64,000 bases of DNA from NCBI RefSeq assembly GCF_914767665.1, contig NC_059502.1, positions 33,932,812 through 33,996,811 on the forward strand, given 5' to 3'. The stretch comes from Harmonia axyridis (lineage: Eukaryota > Arthropoda > Insecta > Coleoptera > Coccinellidae). The position numbers and the translations under genes are program-made. Shown here one piece after another: positions 43,768 to 55,147 of this stretch. Every line of letters begins with the position of its first letter. Within the stretch, counting starts at the first letter, position 1. Below the pieces are notes generated by a model. That model searched no databases, was not told the DNA's origin, and worked only from the letters and a program-made list of their open reading frames with translations.

Positions 43768-45847
43768 CAGGGTGAGTCTTTGACTTGTACATATATTTTA
43801 ACCGAAGATTCCTGAGGTCAAAAGAAACACTTTTTTCCTTTATAGTTTTTTCCGATTCGGCCCGGTTACTAAGATACAGGCTGTTGAAAATCGATAAAAA
43901 AATGTGATTTTCGGCTATATCTCGTAAATGGTTCTATTGAAGGAAATGATTTTTGGAATATAGCTTTTCCTTGATGTGATACATCTTCTTCGAACACAAG
44001 ATTCCCTACACATCTTTCAATTTCTTCATTATGAACATTACATCACATAAAAATACCAGAAAATCTAAGAACCCAACTCTTAAAATTAATTTGAACGTTC
44101 ATTGAAGAATATTTGGCTAATTTGAAAAATAAAAGTATTCCTCATATTTTCTCGTACAAAGCGCCGTTTTCGAGTAACTTGATCTTAAAAAAAAAAAATT
44201 ATCTGTGAAATTCGAAAAATTGGGTACTTTGGCTAAATGCAACTCTGTTCTGTTGTGGAAAAAAAACCACAGAAATGAATATTTACTATGATGTCATGTC
44301 TCAGATTTCAGAATTGAAGTACTAGCCAACTTGGTTTGAAAATGAAGTTATTTGAATAAGCTCACCTCAACTCTTCTATTTGATTACAAATTACTGAGCT
44401 TTGACACAGCTCTTATAATAAATAGATACTTCATTAAAATCAACATCCTATTTTAAAAAAGTTTTCATAAAATAGTCCCATTATAATGACAACAGTCAAT
44501 AACCCACTAAAGACTGCCATCGAACAATACTGTATTCTTCTTGTGGTCATTCAAACTCACATCGAAACATACCACTAAGTACATACTAGACAAATTTTCA
44601 TGTGATTGAGATTAAATACTTTTATTCTTTTGCTACTCCATAAATTCATCCTAAAGCATATGATTGACATACTTCCAAGAGTGTCATAATTGTTTTAATA
44701 TGAAAACAAATAGGTGAGTTGAATGAAACAGGATATTCAATTGTGGATATTTATATTAATTACTTCTCATTTATTTTCAATGGCGAAATCAAGATGAATC
44801 AAGTAGAGTTGGCTATAATGCAGGTACATATTATAGAACAAATTTCATAACAAGTGGAGTCTAACATTTTCCATTGATTACAGAGCCATAAAACTTCATT
44901 TCCATATTTTCACACTAATGGCTTCAAAAATATTGATGCAGATCATTATTTTCATGAGATAGTTGGCACAAATCAAATGCTTCATTTCATAAAGGAATTA
45001 CTCTCTATCAGAATGCATACTTATTTATTTTGTATCCACACCATTATTTTGGAAATTGTTTTTAAATTTCTTGAAAATATGTATGGAACTTCAATATTCT
45101 GTTGGGTTTCTTCAAATCTTCGATGATTTTCATTTTATGCAAATATAATATTATCAAATATCATAAGACAATAACAGTGTAAACTTTAAATGAATATTTT
45201 AGATTTTAGGTTAGAAGTTAGAACATAGATTATTCGAACTGTTGTGTTTAAATTTGCAACACTCGAAATTTGAGGTTCAAATTTAAAACCACAGACTACT
45301 AGTCTGTGTTAGAACTGTCACAGATGAATATTATTTATTTGAGAATGTAAGGTTAAATTGCAATTCTAGTTCGAAATCAAATAAACAACGATATATTATA
45401 AATGCGATATAATAAATGAATGGATATGAATTATGAATATCAGAGCTAAGCTAATATGGGTGGTAGCGAGCTCAATTCGTTATGATTATCGAAAATGAAA
45501 TAAAAAATCAAGAAAAAAATATTTAATCTTTATCGTCAGTGAAATTGGGATAACTCATTTATTGTATTAAAAATACTACTTTGTTCAACAAATGGAATGT
45601 TAAAAGTGAGTTTATGATGGTTTTTTCAATTTAATAGCTTATTTCCAAGGTTCAAATTGTATATCTTATACTTGCGAAAACTTCAGTGTTCCGGTTACCA
45701 GGGGTGAATTAGCTCATTATGAAAATTTAAAATGGCTATATCTTTTTAACAGGGCCGAATCGGAAAAAATGGTAAATGAAAAAAGTGTTTCTTTTGACCC
45801 CAAGAATCTTCGGTTAAAATATATGTACAAGTCAAAGACTCACCCTG
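43768..45847. mobile_element. 2080-bp element with CAGGGTGAG inverted ends
   Basis: Both ends read CAGGGTGAGTCTTTGACTTG then TACATATATTTTAACCGAAG inward, and the inverted repeats extend about 110 bp (to GATTCGGCCC). TA lies at 43766-43767 and 45848-45849. The 1.85-kb interior is AT-rich with no transposase, so the element is non-autonomous. A near-palindrome (CACAGACTACTAGTCTGTG) sits at about 45291. The end sequence is the intact version of the site interrupted by a foldback at 16.7 kb. Confidence 0.85.
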
Positions 45848-46384
45848 TATATTTCAAGTTTCTCGTAAAGTTTCGCAAAACAAAGAGGTACAGAGTGAAA
45901 ATGATATCATTAATACCTAAATTGGAGGTACAATCAAAAATTACATATTCATTTCACTAGATCTTTGACTCAAATTTGAATATTTCATCATGTGATATTC
46001 AAATTTTGAATGCAAATTCATAGAGCGTTATTTTGCTGGAACAATGCCCTCTTCTTTCTTCAAAATTCTTTCTGGTGGACAACTGGTATTTCAGAAAAAT
46101 ATATAAAAGAACCTTTCGACTAGTCCTACACTTTTTGGTGTCTTGTAGTTTTGTCGCATCTGCTACCCATTTCGAAAAAAAAAATTAAACGATTCTCTAG
46201 TGATCCTATGAATAATCTAGTTAGTAAGCTGCGTGAATGATTATTCAAATTATTACGTGTACACAATTAGCAAAAGTTTCTCTTGATGAATTTCATGAGG
46301 AATAAGAAGAAGCAACAAGTTGCTATATTACTATAATGTTTCCACAGAAAATATACGGTATTTTAGATATTATAAATTTTGTTT
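45848..46384. other. AT-rich intergenic stretch
   Basis: Nothing recognised. Confidence 0.35.
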
Positions 46385-46507
46385 TTTCTGTGACGGGAAA
46401 AAAATTTGACATTTTATCTCTGTTGACAGGTAACAAAATGACTTTTCACGAAATTACTTTTTTCCCCGGGAAAAAAGTGAGTACTTTTTTCCCGGATATA
46501 TATTTAT

Positions 46508-46762
46508 CTACATATAGATAAAGGAATAATAATAATTTGACCACACTATCGATGGCTTTTGTTGTTGTGCCAATTCCGAAAAATAAGCCAATAACACTGT
46601 CTCCGAGAAAGAACTGCATGTCTTTTTCATTTTCCATTCCATAAATCTTGAATACGCGGTTTCGTAAATTTTCCGCGATTTAGCTGGCAATAATTTTCGT
46701 GACGCTACTTGCGCTGCTTTTATCAACTCCAGTGGAGTCAGAGAAAACTCGGAATCAGACAT
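46508..46762 (-). pseudogene. tyrosine recombinase N-terminal domain remnant
   Basis: An open frame of 84 codons. LTPLELIKAAQVASRKLLPA, KSRKIYETAYSRFMEWKMKK and VLLAYFSELAQQQKPSIVWS resemble the N-terminal DNA-binding (SAM-like) domain of tyrosine recombinases in Crypton-type elements, which are common in insects (pattern LLP.KSR..YE..Y..F..W, then VLL.YF.EL, then S.LWS.YSM). After VWS the frame runs into unrelated sequence and stops. The catalytic domain with its Arg-His-Arg-Tyr residues is absent, so no recombinase can be made. Confidence 0.65.
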
Positions 46763-47019
46763 TTTTTAACTTTATATTATTCAACAAAATAACTACTAAA
46801 CAATTATTACTGAGTTCGCAATTTTTGAAACAAATCACAAAATTAAATTGACAGATATTTGATTACTTTGAAGTTTCCCTTAGCAACGCAGGTCTATTTG
46901 CAGCTTACTAGTTTAAAAATTCCAAATTCATATCGATAACATTCTGACTTTAATATATTGTAATAATATGTTCTTTCACTATTAAATTGTCGTTTTTCCT
47001 GTCACAGAAAAAAATAGTG

Positions 47020-47136
47020 TATTATACACGGGAAAAATATTAGATTTTAGCTCTCGGTTTTTTGTCTCCCTCCGCTTCGCGTCGGGAGACAACATAACCT
47101 CGAGCTAAAATCTAATACTTTTTTCCCTTGTATAAT
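47020..47136. repeat. 117-bp hairpin (cruciform-forming)
   Basis: The outer arms, TATTATACACGGGAAAAATA then TTAGATTTTAGCTC, pair with GAGCTAAAATCTAATACTTT then TTTCCCTTGTATAATA. Within them a second perfect stem GTCTCCC/GGGAGAC encloses TCCGCTTCGCGTC. Nested stems of this quality suggest a functional terminal or regulatory structure of the surrounding transposon. Confidence 0.8.
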
Positions 47137-47160
47137 AAATAACTATTATTTGCTCCCTAA

Positions 47161-48439
47161 GGAATGTGGATGGATAATTCCATAATCTTGTCAACAGGAA
47201 ACAGAGAGTTCCGATAGACTTGTCAATTCAACACGTTAATGTCTTAAATTAATCGACGACAGTCGCCGTCAACCAGCGTCAAGTGGTGCTCTAGTTGCTT
47301 GACGTCGGTTTGCGTCGACTAAATATGTTATAGCCTTTAACTAACGTATGAAAATGAATTTGTTGTCGAGCTGCACGTATCATACTTAAAATTTCGGAAA
47401 GAATTCTAAACGACTGAAACGGAATAAACATCATCCAAAAAATAATTTGAAAGTTAGTGAAATTTTGCAGGTGATCTAATTTCGAGCTGGTCAAGTGTCT
47501 TTGGAAAGACTATATCAATTTGTATCTTATACAGAAAGGAATTACATCGATGTAAAAATCACAGCACTAACTCCACAAAAGAATTATAAAAATAAACAAT
47601 CTGTCTGCGTGTAATAGTTTATTCCATCAATTTCATCAATAAAAGTTTGAAATCAATTTCCAACATTTCCGAGTTCATTTTCATTGCCATCGCACACTTC
47701 CAATTCTGCAAAGTCCATCAGAGCGCGAGTCATACGTCACACGTAATTTATTCTCTCGATAATCCGATTTTCAAGCACATCAACACAGTTCACTCTACAA
47801 AGGTGTACGCTGACTAGATTTTTGACACGCAACGAACTGCGGCTTCAGCGTTCTACCGTGTAATCGTATCGTGGAGAATTCACAAAATGCACAAAGCTTG
47901 AAGAATCCTTTTATGACGTACTCGACGCTTGACTATCAGTTCTGAGAATTCAAAGTGATACTTCAGTCCGTAACGTGTATGAGCAGAATGGCGGATACTA
48001 AACAATTTTTTAGAAGCTCCTCGAAACCATTTCGCCCCAAGTGTTCTAGACTGGATATTGCGAGCGGCCAAGTTGAATTCTTCACGAAGAATTCAATCTG
48101 ATCACATTGTATGAAAACAATGAATCTGTTATATGGCATTTAATTATTTTATCAGGGAACCCACGACACGGTGAATGTTCGCTTTTCACTAATGCTTGGA
48201 TTAAAGACCTTTCAGAATTGCGTCCCAATTCTAAGACCCTTTGAATAATTTATTATTCCTGAATGGATCTTACCTAAATTAGGTCAATTTATGGAATTCC
48301 TACCTCAGAATAGTATTCAGAAGAAGGAGAATATTATTCAGAAAAACTAAAGTGGACCGTGCATTATTGTGCTGCTCCTGAAGCACAAAGTAAAGGACAC
48401 TAAGGACATTATCTCTTAGATTCTGGTAATAGTCCATCG
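47161..48439. other. intergenic; GC-richer parts at 47.25 and 47.7-48.07 kb
   Basis: No gene is recognised. A small stem (CGTCAAG at 47278, CTTGACG at 47298) lies in a CpG-rich stretch. The part at 47660-48080 is less AT-rich and apparently unique. A 63-codon minus frame in it (47880-48071) is unassigned. Confidence 0.35.
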
Positions 48440-48479
48440 ATGGAGTTATTGATTAATTATTTATACCTATTATCTGTGA

Positions 48480-48671
48480 TTTGTTCTAGTAGGCCTGAAC
48501 TGGTAATTGATTCTGGGGTCATTGATCATTCGATGTCTGACCATAGGGGTGTTTTTTGCAAGATCAATTTGAAGGAAAGATTAATTCGCCAAAGTTGATA
48601 CGTTATCGTGATTTTCGTAATTTTGAACAGGAATTTTTGTCGGACCTTTCTAGTGCATGTTTTGGTGATGT

Positions 48672-48702
<31 letters not shown>

Positions 48703-48947
48703 GAAGATCTCCAAATTTTGTTGTTGTCTCACAGAAATATTTGACCTACATGCCCCATATATTGAATCGAGAATTTCTAAGCCGTTTGCTCCTTGGATAA
48801 CCCCAACCGTGAAAAGCATGATGAAGTTGAGAAATAGGGCCCTATCAAGACATAAGCTTACAAAGAACTTAGCTGATTACAGATATTATGCTGGTCTGCG
48901 AAATGCTGTTACATCGGCTGTGCGAAGGGAAAAATTCAGCTTTATGT
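48480..48947 (+). pseudogene. LINE ORF2, endonuclease end and linker
   Basis: SRPELVIDSGVIDHSMSDHR, then GVFCKINLKERLI, is the C-terminal end of the apurinic-type endonuclease domain (SDH catalytic triplet visible). The linker follows with LIRYRDFRNFEQEFLSDLSS, is disrupted by the AT microsatellite, and resumes FAPWITPTVKSMMKLRNRAL and LADYRYYAGLRNAVTSAVRR. The frame is broken at the microsatellite and again by the LTR insertion. Confidence 0.8.
48677..48702. repeat. AT dinucleotide microsatellite
   Basis: About a dozen TA units in the LINE coding region. Its expansion shifts the reading frame. Confidence 0.9.
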
Positions 48948-50251
48948 TGTAGCGTGCTACATTTCAAATTTTATATATTCAACTGAGTCAGACAGTTGAT
49001 GGAAATCTGGGCGTACGCCAATGCGTATCTTCGTGCATATGTACTCGATACTTCGAAATTATGATATCATTTTCTTTTCTAGTTTCTTCGAACGTACATA
49101 TATCGATAATTATCGCTGCAAAATAGTTATAATTGTTTTTCTCTAGTTCATTCATAAAACCCTGAAAAAAGGGGTAAGTTGTATATTTTTCTTATCGTCA
49201 TTATTTGATTGTTGTATACGTAATATATATGAAAATTTTTGATATTCAGATTTAATTTGATAAAGGAATGCATCCGCCATTTTAACATTTCATCATTTTA
49301 CGTGAAATGAAAATTTTTATTCTTTATTTAAATATAATTTATTATAATCAAATATTTTTTTAATACCTATTATTGATGTTTAAATGTAACTTCGTTTTAA
49401 CTATCGTGAATTTTTATCTTAAATGAAGCATAATAAGTTATAACTCAGTTTATGAGTATTTTCACAAAACTTTTATGTAGAGGATGTTTTTCGTATCTAT
49501 TATTTTTTACATTTTTCGTTTGTTACATTTTTGAAAGAGATCTTTTCTGAAACAATCTACATATGATTGCCTTGAGATCATCCTTTTAGTTTCTTATCTC
49601 ATTTGGCAGTCATTTTGTTCAAGCGATAAAATAAGTACATGAGTATTAATATCTTTTATGTCAACTTTGGTTGTTTCAGAAACAGAAAAGCCATCACCTT
49701 AATTTGGCTTCTTATTAATTTCTGTTCTCTGATTTTCAGTTTTTTTTGGTATATTTTCTTTGCTGAATTCCTGATTGGTTCTTGATAAACGTTGAAAGTT
49801 GGATAATTACATTGAGAGTTCTTCGTCTAAAGACAGCCCATCATTGTCAATTGTCAACTTACAAGTCAAATTATTTACTCTCCTTACAATTGAAGAACTG
49901 CCAGACCTAAGCTCTTATCAACTTCGGTGGAGGAAGATTGGCTCAGTATAGAGCTAGGACTTTTACCTCTTCAGGAAAGTAATTTAGGATCTTAGAAAAT
50001 TTCATTCTTTTTTTATACAATTATAAATTTCGGATTCACTTGTATATATTTTCATTTTATAAATATTGTATGTAAATTTTTCTGGTACCAGATATTTTAA
50101 AGATTCGGATTGTGAAATACTTATGTAATTATAAGAGGTGTTTGATCGACCTGGGTTTTTGTCCCTTCCATTTGGTAGATTCAGGGATCTGAACCACGAC
50201 TCAAACAAACGACTGTTCTCGGGCATTTTGAGTTGTAACGAAGAGGTTACA
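48948..50251 (+). repeat. 5' LTR
   Basis: 1304 bp, starting TGTAGCGTGCTACA and ending GAAGAGGTTACA (TG...CA ends). No difference from the 3' LTR was found on reading the two side by side. Confidence 0.95.
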
Positions 50252-50259
50252 CATAATTT

Positions 50260-50277
50260 TGGCGCCCAACGTGGGGC
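50260..50277 (+). promoter_or_regulatory. primer binding site
   Basis: TGGCGCCCAACGTGGGGC, eight bases after the 5' LTR. The TGGCGCCCAAC start is the type used for tRNA priming in many LTR retrotransposons. The exact tRNA is not determined here. Confidence 0.8.
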
Positions 50278-50521
50278 CGTTAAGGTCTTTTTGGCCATTC
50301 GATCACTAGATCTCTCAGTTTGCCTGGTGGGGGTGACTGTTTATTTGGGGTTGATCATTATCCTCTTTCCGGATAGTTCAGGTTATTATTTTTGGGATCA
50401 TCTCTCGGCAATTATATCTGATTTTTCAGTCGGGATTTATTTTTTGTTTGTTTTTTTTTGATAAGTTTTCAATTTTTCTCTTCTACCTTATCTTATTCCT
50501 TTGAATTTTCTATCGTGGAAA

Positions 50522-50911
50522 ATGTCTCTCAACCCAAATTATCTAAAACAAAATGAACTCGCTTATGAGATTGCGATTCGAGGTATTGAGATCCCGTCAT
50601 CAGTGGATGACAAACGTAAAATTTTGAGAGGTTTACTTTCACAAGAATCCTCAGATCGTAGTTTCACTGTCTTGTCTGATCCTTTTTCTTTCAAAGAAAA
50701 TGTTGAAGGCATTAAAGAGAGTTTAACAGATTTGAAGGAGATTTGCGCTAAGTTCAATTCAAATTCTCCTCAAATTGATCACAAACGTATACTCACTCGT
50801 TTAACTCATGTAACTGGTAGAGACCTCGGAAATTTCCATATCAAGGACATTAAGCCCGATTTAAGTAGAGAAGATGATCCTACTGATTTCTCAGATGTTC
50901 AATCCGAATGA
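50522..50911 (+). CDS. gag-like protein (N-terminal part only)
   Basis: A 129-residue frame starting ATG at 50522 (an open but ATG-less extension reaches 50501). MSLNPNYLKQNELAYEIAIR then GIEIPSSVDDKRKILRGLLS matches the pattern seen at the start of gag in several arthropod LTR elements (L.YELAIRG followed by R..LRGLL). The rest is hydrophilic and ends DDPTDFSDVQSE. There is no zinc knuckle (CCHC) and no capsid domain I can identify. It may be a truncated gag retained for packaging, as in other gag-only non-autonomous elements. The frame is intact, consistent with youth of the element. Confidence 0.65.
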   Translation: MSLNPNYLKQNELAYEIAIRGIEIPSSVDDKRKILRGLLSQESSDRSFTVLSDPFSFKENVEGIKESLTDLKEICAKFNSNSPQIDHKRILTRLTHVTGRDLGNFHIKDIKPDLSREDDPTDFSDVQSE

Positions 50912-51480
50912 CCTGAATGTTTTGTGTTTTGTTAGTATGTATTAGGTATTGGTTTGTATCGCCTGGAATAACAAATGCCGTTTTTCATTCCTCCTTTCCT
51001 CTTATCCTTTCCTTTTCAGTATTCGATTGAATTGATTGAATTGAGACAAAAATTATAAATTGAAGCATTTAAGGCACTTATCTTTATTTCTATCTCTCAT
51101 TTATCTTTATCTCTTATTTATCTCTCTTTGTACTACGAGCAATTATCTTCTTGTAATGGAAAGTAGTCTTGGCCATTGCAATTATCTTTATCTTTTCTGC
51201 TCTAGTATAATTACTTTTCAGCCTTTATTATATGCTTCTACCTCTGTTCGAATCAACGTGCAGTTATACAGTATCTAATGTGCATTGCATAAATCTTTGG
51301 TGTAACTGTTTTGTTGTTTTGAAGTAACTAAGTCTTTTGTGTCTTTTCAGATGCAGTTCTATGTCTCTATGAAGTCAATTTCCTTGATATACCTTGTGAT
51401 CCCTGGATCACTGGCGCCCATCATTTTCTCGTTCAGTTAACTTTGTGGATAAAAAAAAAGCTCATTGTGAGCAAAGACCT
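50912..51480 (+). other. non-coding interior of the LTR element
   Basis: About 570 bp with no pol-derived sequence that I can see, although it contains pyrimidine-rich runs. It appears to be the residue of a large deletion, or unrelated filler. Confidence 0.6.
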
Positions 51481-51483
51481 TTT

Positions 51484-51507
51484 TTTTTTTGGGGGGAATG
51501 AGGAGTG
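51484..51507 (+). promoter_or_regulatory. polypurine tract
   Basis: GGGGGGAATGAGGAGTG lies directly before the 3' LTR, after a T-run. This is the expected site for plus-strand priming. Confidence 0.75.
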
Positions 51508-52811
51508 TGTAGCGTGCTACATTTCAAATTTTATATATTCAACTGAGTCAGACAGTTGATGGAAATCTGGGCGTACGCCAATGCGTATCTTCGTGCATAT
51601 GTACTCGATACTTCGAAATTATGATATCATTTTCTTTTCTAGTTTCTTCGAACGTACATATATCGATAATTATCGCTGCAAAATAGTTATAATTGTTTTT
51701 CTCTAGTTCATTCATAAAACCCTGAAAAAAGGGGTAAGTTGTATATTTTTCTTATCGTCATTATTTGATTGTTGTATACGTAATATATATGAAAATTTTT
51801 GATATTCAGATTTAATTTGATAAAGGAATGCATCCGCCATTTTAACATTTCATCATTTTACGTGAAATGAAAATTTTTATTCTTTATTTAAATATAATTT
51901 ATTATAATCAAATATTTTTTTAATACCTATTATTGATGTTTAAATGTAACTTCGTTTTAACTATCGTGAATTTTTATCTTAAATGAAGCATAATAAGTTA
52001 TAACTCAGTTTATGAGTATTTTCACAAAACTTTTATGTAGAGGATGTTTTTCGTATCTATTATTTTTTACATTTTTCGTTTGTTACATTTTTGAAAGAGA
52101 TCTTTTCTGAAACAATCTACATATGATTGCCTTGAGATCATCCTTTTAGTTTCTTATCTCATTTGGCAGTCATTTTGTTCAAGCGATAAAATAAGTACAT
52201 GAGTATTAATATCTTTTATGTCAACTTTGGTTGTTTCAGAAACAGAAAAGCCATCACCTTAATTTGGCTTCTTATTAATTTCTGTTCTCTGATTTTCAGT
52301 TTTTTTTGGTATATTTTCTTTGCTGAATTCCTGATTGGTTCTTGATAAACGTTGAAAGTTGGATAATTACATTGAGAGTTCTTCGTCTAAAGACAGCCCA
52401 TCATTGTCAATTGTCAACTTACAAGTCAAATTATTTACTCTCCTTACAATTGAAGAACTGCCAGACCTAAGCTCTTATCAACTTCGGTGGAGGAAGATTG
52501 GCTCAGTATAGAGCTAGGACTTTTACCTCTTCAGGAAAGTAATTTAGGATCTTAGAAAATTTCATTCTTTTTTTATACAATTATAAATTTCGGATTCACT
52601 TGTATATATTTTCATTTTATAAATATTGTATGTAAATTTTTCTGGTACCAGATATTTTAAAGATTCGGATTGTGAAATACTTATGTAATTATAAGAGGTG
52701 TTTGATCGACCTGGGTTTTTGTCCCTTCCATTTGGTAGATTCAGGGATCTGAACCACGACTCAAACAAACGACTGTTCTCGGGCATTTTGAGTTGTAACG
52801 AAGAGGTTACA
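51508..52811 (+). repeat. 3' LTR
   Basis: 1304 bp, same TG...CA ends as the 5' LTR, followed by the target duplication ATGT at 52812-52815. Confidence 0.95.
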
Positions 52812-52815
52812 ATGT

Positions 52816-54548
52816 CTCAAGACCGCTCTCAAGGTTCAAAATTTTTTTGGAAATCTTTTAGATCACTGCACGTTGGTTCAGTGATGTCGGTGCCTAAAAG
52901 CTTTGTTGACCCTCAGCAATTAAATGTTTATTTTCGTTCAGTTTTCAGTCCTCCAAATGCTTGCCCGGAAGCAACCAATTATTATTGTTCTAGGAAATTC
53001 GATCCAAATATAGAATTTTCATTCAGACTTGCCACTATGGAGGAGTTGAGATGTGTTATAATATTTCAAATCTTAGTTCGAACGCATTGGACATTGATGG
53101 TATATCTGCTAGAATGCTACAATTGTCGGTTAATGTTATTTTGCCAATCATAACGCATCGAGTCTGGGTATTATCCGAGTGTCTGGAAGTGCTCTATTGT
53201 GAATCCTTTACCTAAGATTCATGATCCCAATGATTTATCCGATTTTAGTCCGATGAGTAGATTACCAGCCATGTCGAAGATGCTCGAGAAAGTACTTTTT
53301 TCTCAGATTTATGACTATGTTTTCGAGAGCGGAATCCTTACTGCCCATCAGTCGGGTTTCAGAAGGGGTTATAGCACTACCTCTCTTTTTTTAAATGCAG
53401 CAGATGACATTCTGCGCTCTTTGGATAAGGGGCATGCTTCAATTCTTACCCTGTTAGATTTTGCAAAGGCGTTTGATACCCTAGCTAGACCATGAGTTGC
53501 TCTGTGCTAAATTAAGTTATTACGGTTTTGATGAATCTTCTTTGAGATTTTTTAGGTCTTATCTCTTTGGTAGATATCAGTGCGTTAAATTACGTGATGC
53601 ATTTTCGGAGTACTGCCTGTTAACTTCGGGTGTTCCTCAAGGTTCCATTCTTGGTCCTCTGCTATTCCTTGTATATATAGCTGATATGTATAAGGTTGTT
53701 AAGTTTGTTGACATCTATTTTTATTGCGATGACACTCAGGTTAATATATCTTTCCTCCCCTCTGCCATTTCTATAGCTGTCGGACGGTTAAATGAAGACT
53801 TGTCAAGCATTGTGCAGTATTGCAGAAGGAACAATCTGAGAATAAATGTCAAAAAATGTTTCTATATACCTACCCTTCTTTCCGAGAACGTTTCATGCGG
53901 ATGTTGAGGTTATGATAGGTTATGAGAAGATTCCATCCTCCTCCTGCTATAGGAACCCTGGTATATTTTTCGATTGTCGACTGAGATTTAGAGAGCATGT
54001 CTCTATGCTGTTGAGAAATTCTTTTCTAGCACTACGTTATTTGTATCGCCAGAGACAGTTGTTAGATTTCCATTCACGTGAGTATCTCTGCGAAACTCTT
54101 GTGCTGTCCAGTTTTTAATCCTTGCCTAGATTCTATCGAGAGATATAGGTTGCAAAAAGTGCAGAATTCGTGGTGCCGCTACGTTTTAGGTTTGATAAAA
54201 TACGATAGGGGGATCAGTGATGGAATGAATGGGTTAGCGTGGCTCAGGGTCGAAAATATTTTTCGGCTTCAGATGAGTATTACTGTATATCGAATTTTGA
54301 GTATGGGTGTTCCTCCATATTTGAAAGCCAGGTTGGTCTACAGACGAGATGTTCCCCGTGTTGCTTTAAGGCATGGGCAGAGGCTCATGCTGCCTCGATT
54401 TGGTTCAGCCATGTTTCAGCGCTCTTTCACCTTTAATGCGGTGAAATTGCATAATGAGATGCTGATTGCATGTGGAGGTTCTTCTTTGAACTCATTGAGA
54501 AAAGAATTGAGGAACGTTTTATTTCTGAGCCAGTTGCAGATTTTGTAG
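52816..54548 (+). pseudogene. LINE ORF2, reverse transcriptase
   Basis: Continues the split ORF2. In order: SQDRSQGSKFFWKSFRSLHV, then frameshifts, then VNPLPKIHDPNDLSDFSPMS, RLPAMSKMLEKVLFSQIYDY, AHQSGFRRGYSTTSLFLNAA and LLDFAKAFDT (catalytic motif A). After another shift, LCAKLSYYGFDESSLRFFRS, SGVPQGSILGPLLFLVYIAD and YFYCDDTQVNISF follow. The last stands at the FADDTQ box with Ala changed to Cys, and both catalytic Asp residues remain. The thumb and C-terminus continue in two more frames to LRKELRNVLFLSQLQIL. The DDTQ wording and the 3' tail place it in the CR1/Jockey group. At least four frame breaks make it dead. Confidence 0.9.
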
Positions 54549-54729
54549 ATAAGTTTCATTTCTTGTGATATTCAAGATGTTTATTATTTATATTGTATTT
54601 CCTTTCATTAATTTTAATTTTGGTTTTTTTTCTTTATTTGTATTTTGTTGGGGGTTGAGTGGAGTAGCCTTGGCTAGACTTCGCCCCTAGAATTTGCCAA
54701 ATAAAGGTATTAATATTATTATTATTATC

Positions 54730-55147
54730 TCTGAGATTCGCTAAAGTCTAATTTTAGAACTTTCTTCAACAACTCAATGCCTTCACTGTCCAGAAAGATA
54801 TTAACCCCATATACGAAACGATTTGAAATTTGGCGACACTAAATGATGCTTCTTGCACTATATTCCTGAAACTTCGAATAATTAAAATTCATGGCATGAT
54901 AGTCTCTATAGTTACTCAAAAATTACAAAAATAAAAACCAAATGAAAAAAAATTCTGAATTCAGAAAAAGAAAATTTGGATGAAAAAAATTAAATTGGCG
55001 CCTTCTGATTGTCTTTGAGAGTGAGTACCATCTTCTTTTGAATATTTGTATGTGTACAACAATGCACAATATCTTCCATAGATGATTCAATATTTTTCCG
55101 CATTGCATATTAAATATCGGATTTTTTTGATTTCGTATAATATATAT
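54730..55147. other. AT-rich intergenic stretch
   Basis: Nothing recognised. Confidence 0.35.

Larger units (their letters stand above)
46385..47160 (-). mobile_element. Crypton-like element remnant
   Basis: A segment bounded by inverted motifs (TTCTGTGACGGGAAAAAA at 46386 and, on the minus strand, TTCTGTGACAGGAAAAAC at about 46991-47008). It contains a tyrosine-recombinase-like coding remnant and a long hairpin. Repeated CCCGGGAAAAAAGT and CCCGGATATAT motifs lie at the left. The unit may be a deletion derivative of a Crypton or related tyrosine-recombinase transposon. Ends and family are inferred. Confidence 0.45.
48948..52811 (+). mobile_element. 3864-bp LTR retrotransposon derivative, gag-only
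   Basis: Two 1304-bp LTRs bound a 1256-bp interior. A 4-bp duplication ATGT lies on both outer sides (48944-48947 and 52812-52815). The interior has a primer binding site, one gag-like frame and a polypurine tract. There is no protease, reverse transcriptase or integrase, so it is non-autonomous. The LTRs look identical line by line, so it is a very recent insertion. It sits inside an older LINE. The small gag frame resembles gag N-termini of insect Ty3/gypsy-type elements, but family assignment is tentative. Confidence 0.95.
48440..54729 (+). mobile_element. CR1/Jockey-group LINE, split by an LTR element
   Basis: A 5'-truncated non-LTR retrotransposon in two parts (48440-48947 and 52816-54729) separated by the LTR element. 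The first part ends in RREKFSFM and the second continues SQDRSQGSKFFWKSF in the same frame once the 4-bp duplication is removed, so they were one element. The 3' end has an untranslated region with AATAAAGG and an ATT-type tail (54710-54729), as expected for this group. An AT microsatellite at 48677-48702 breaks the first part. Confidence 0.85.

Noticed and set aside
50002..50298. 98-codon minus frame repeated at 52562-52786
   Set aside because: Located in the LTR ends, so duplicated only because the LTRs are. No protein features.
53095..53160. Possible separate small gene between LINE frames
   Set aside because: Continuous with the LINE reverse transcriptase after frameshift.
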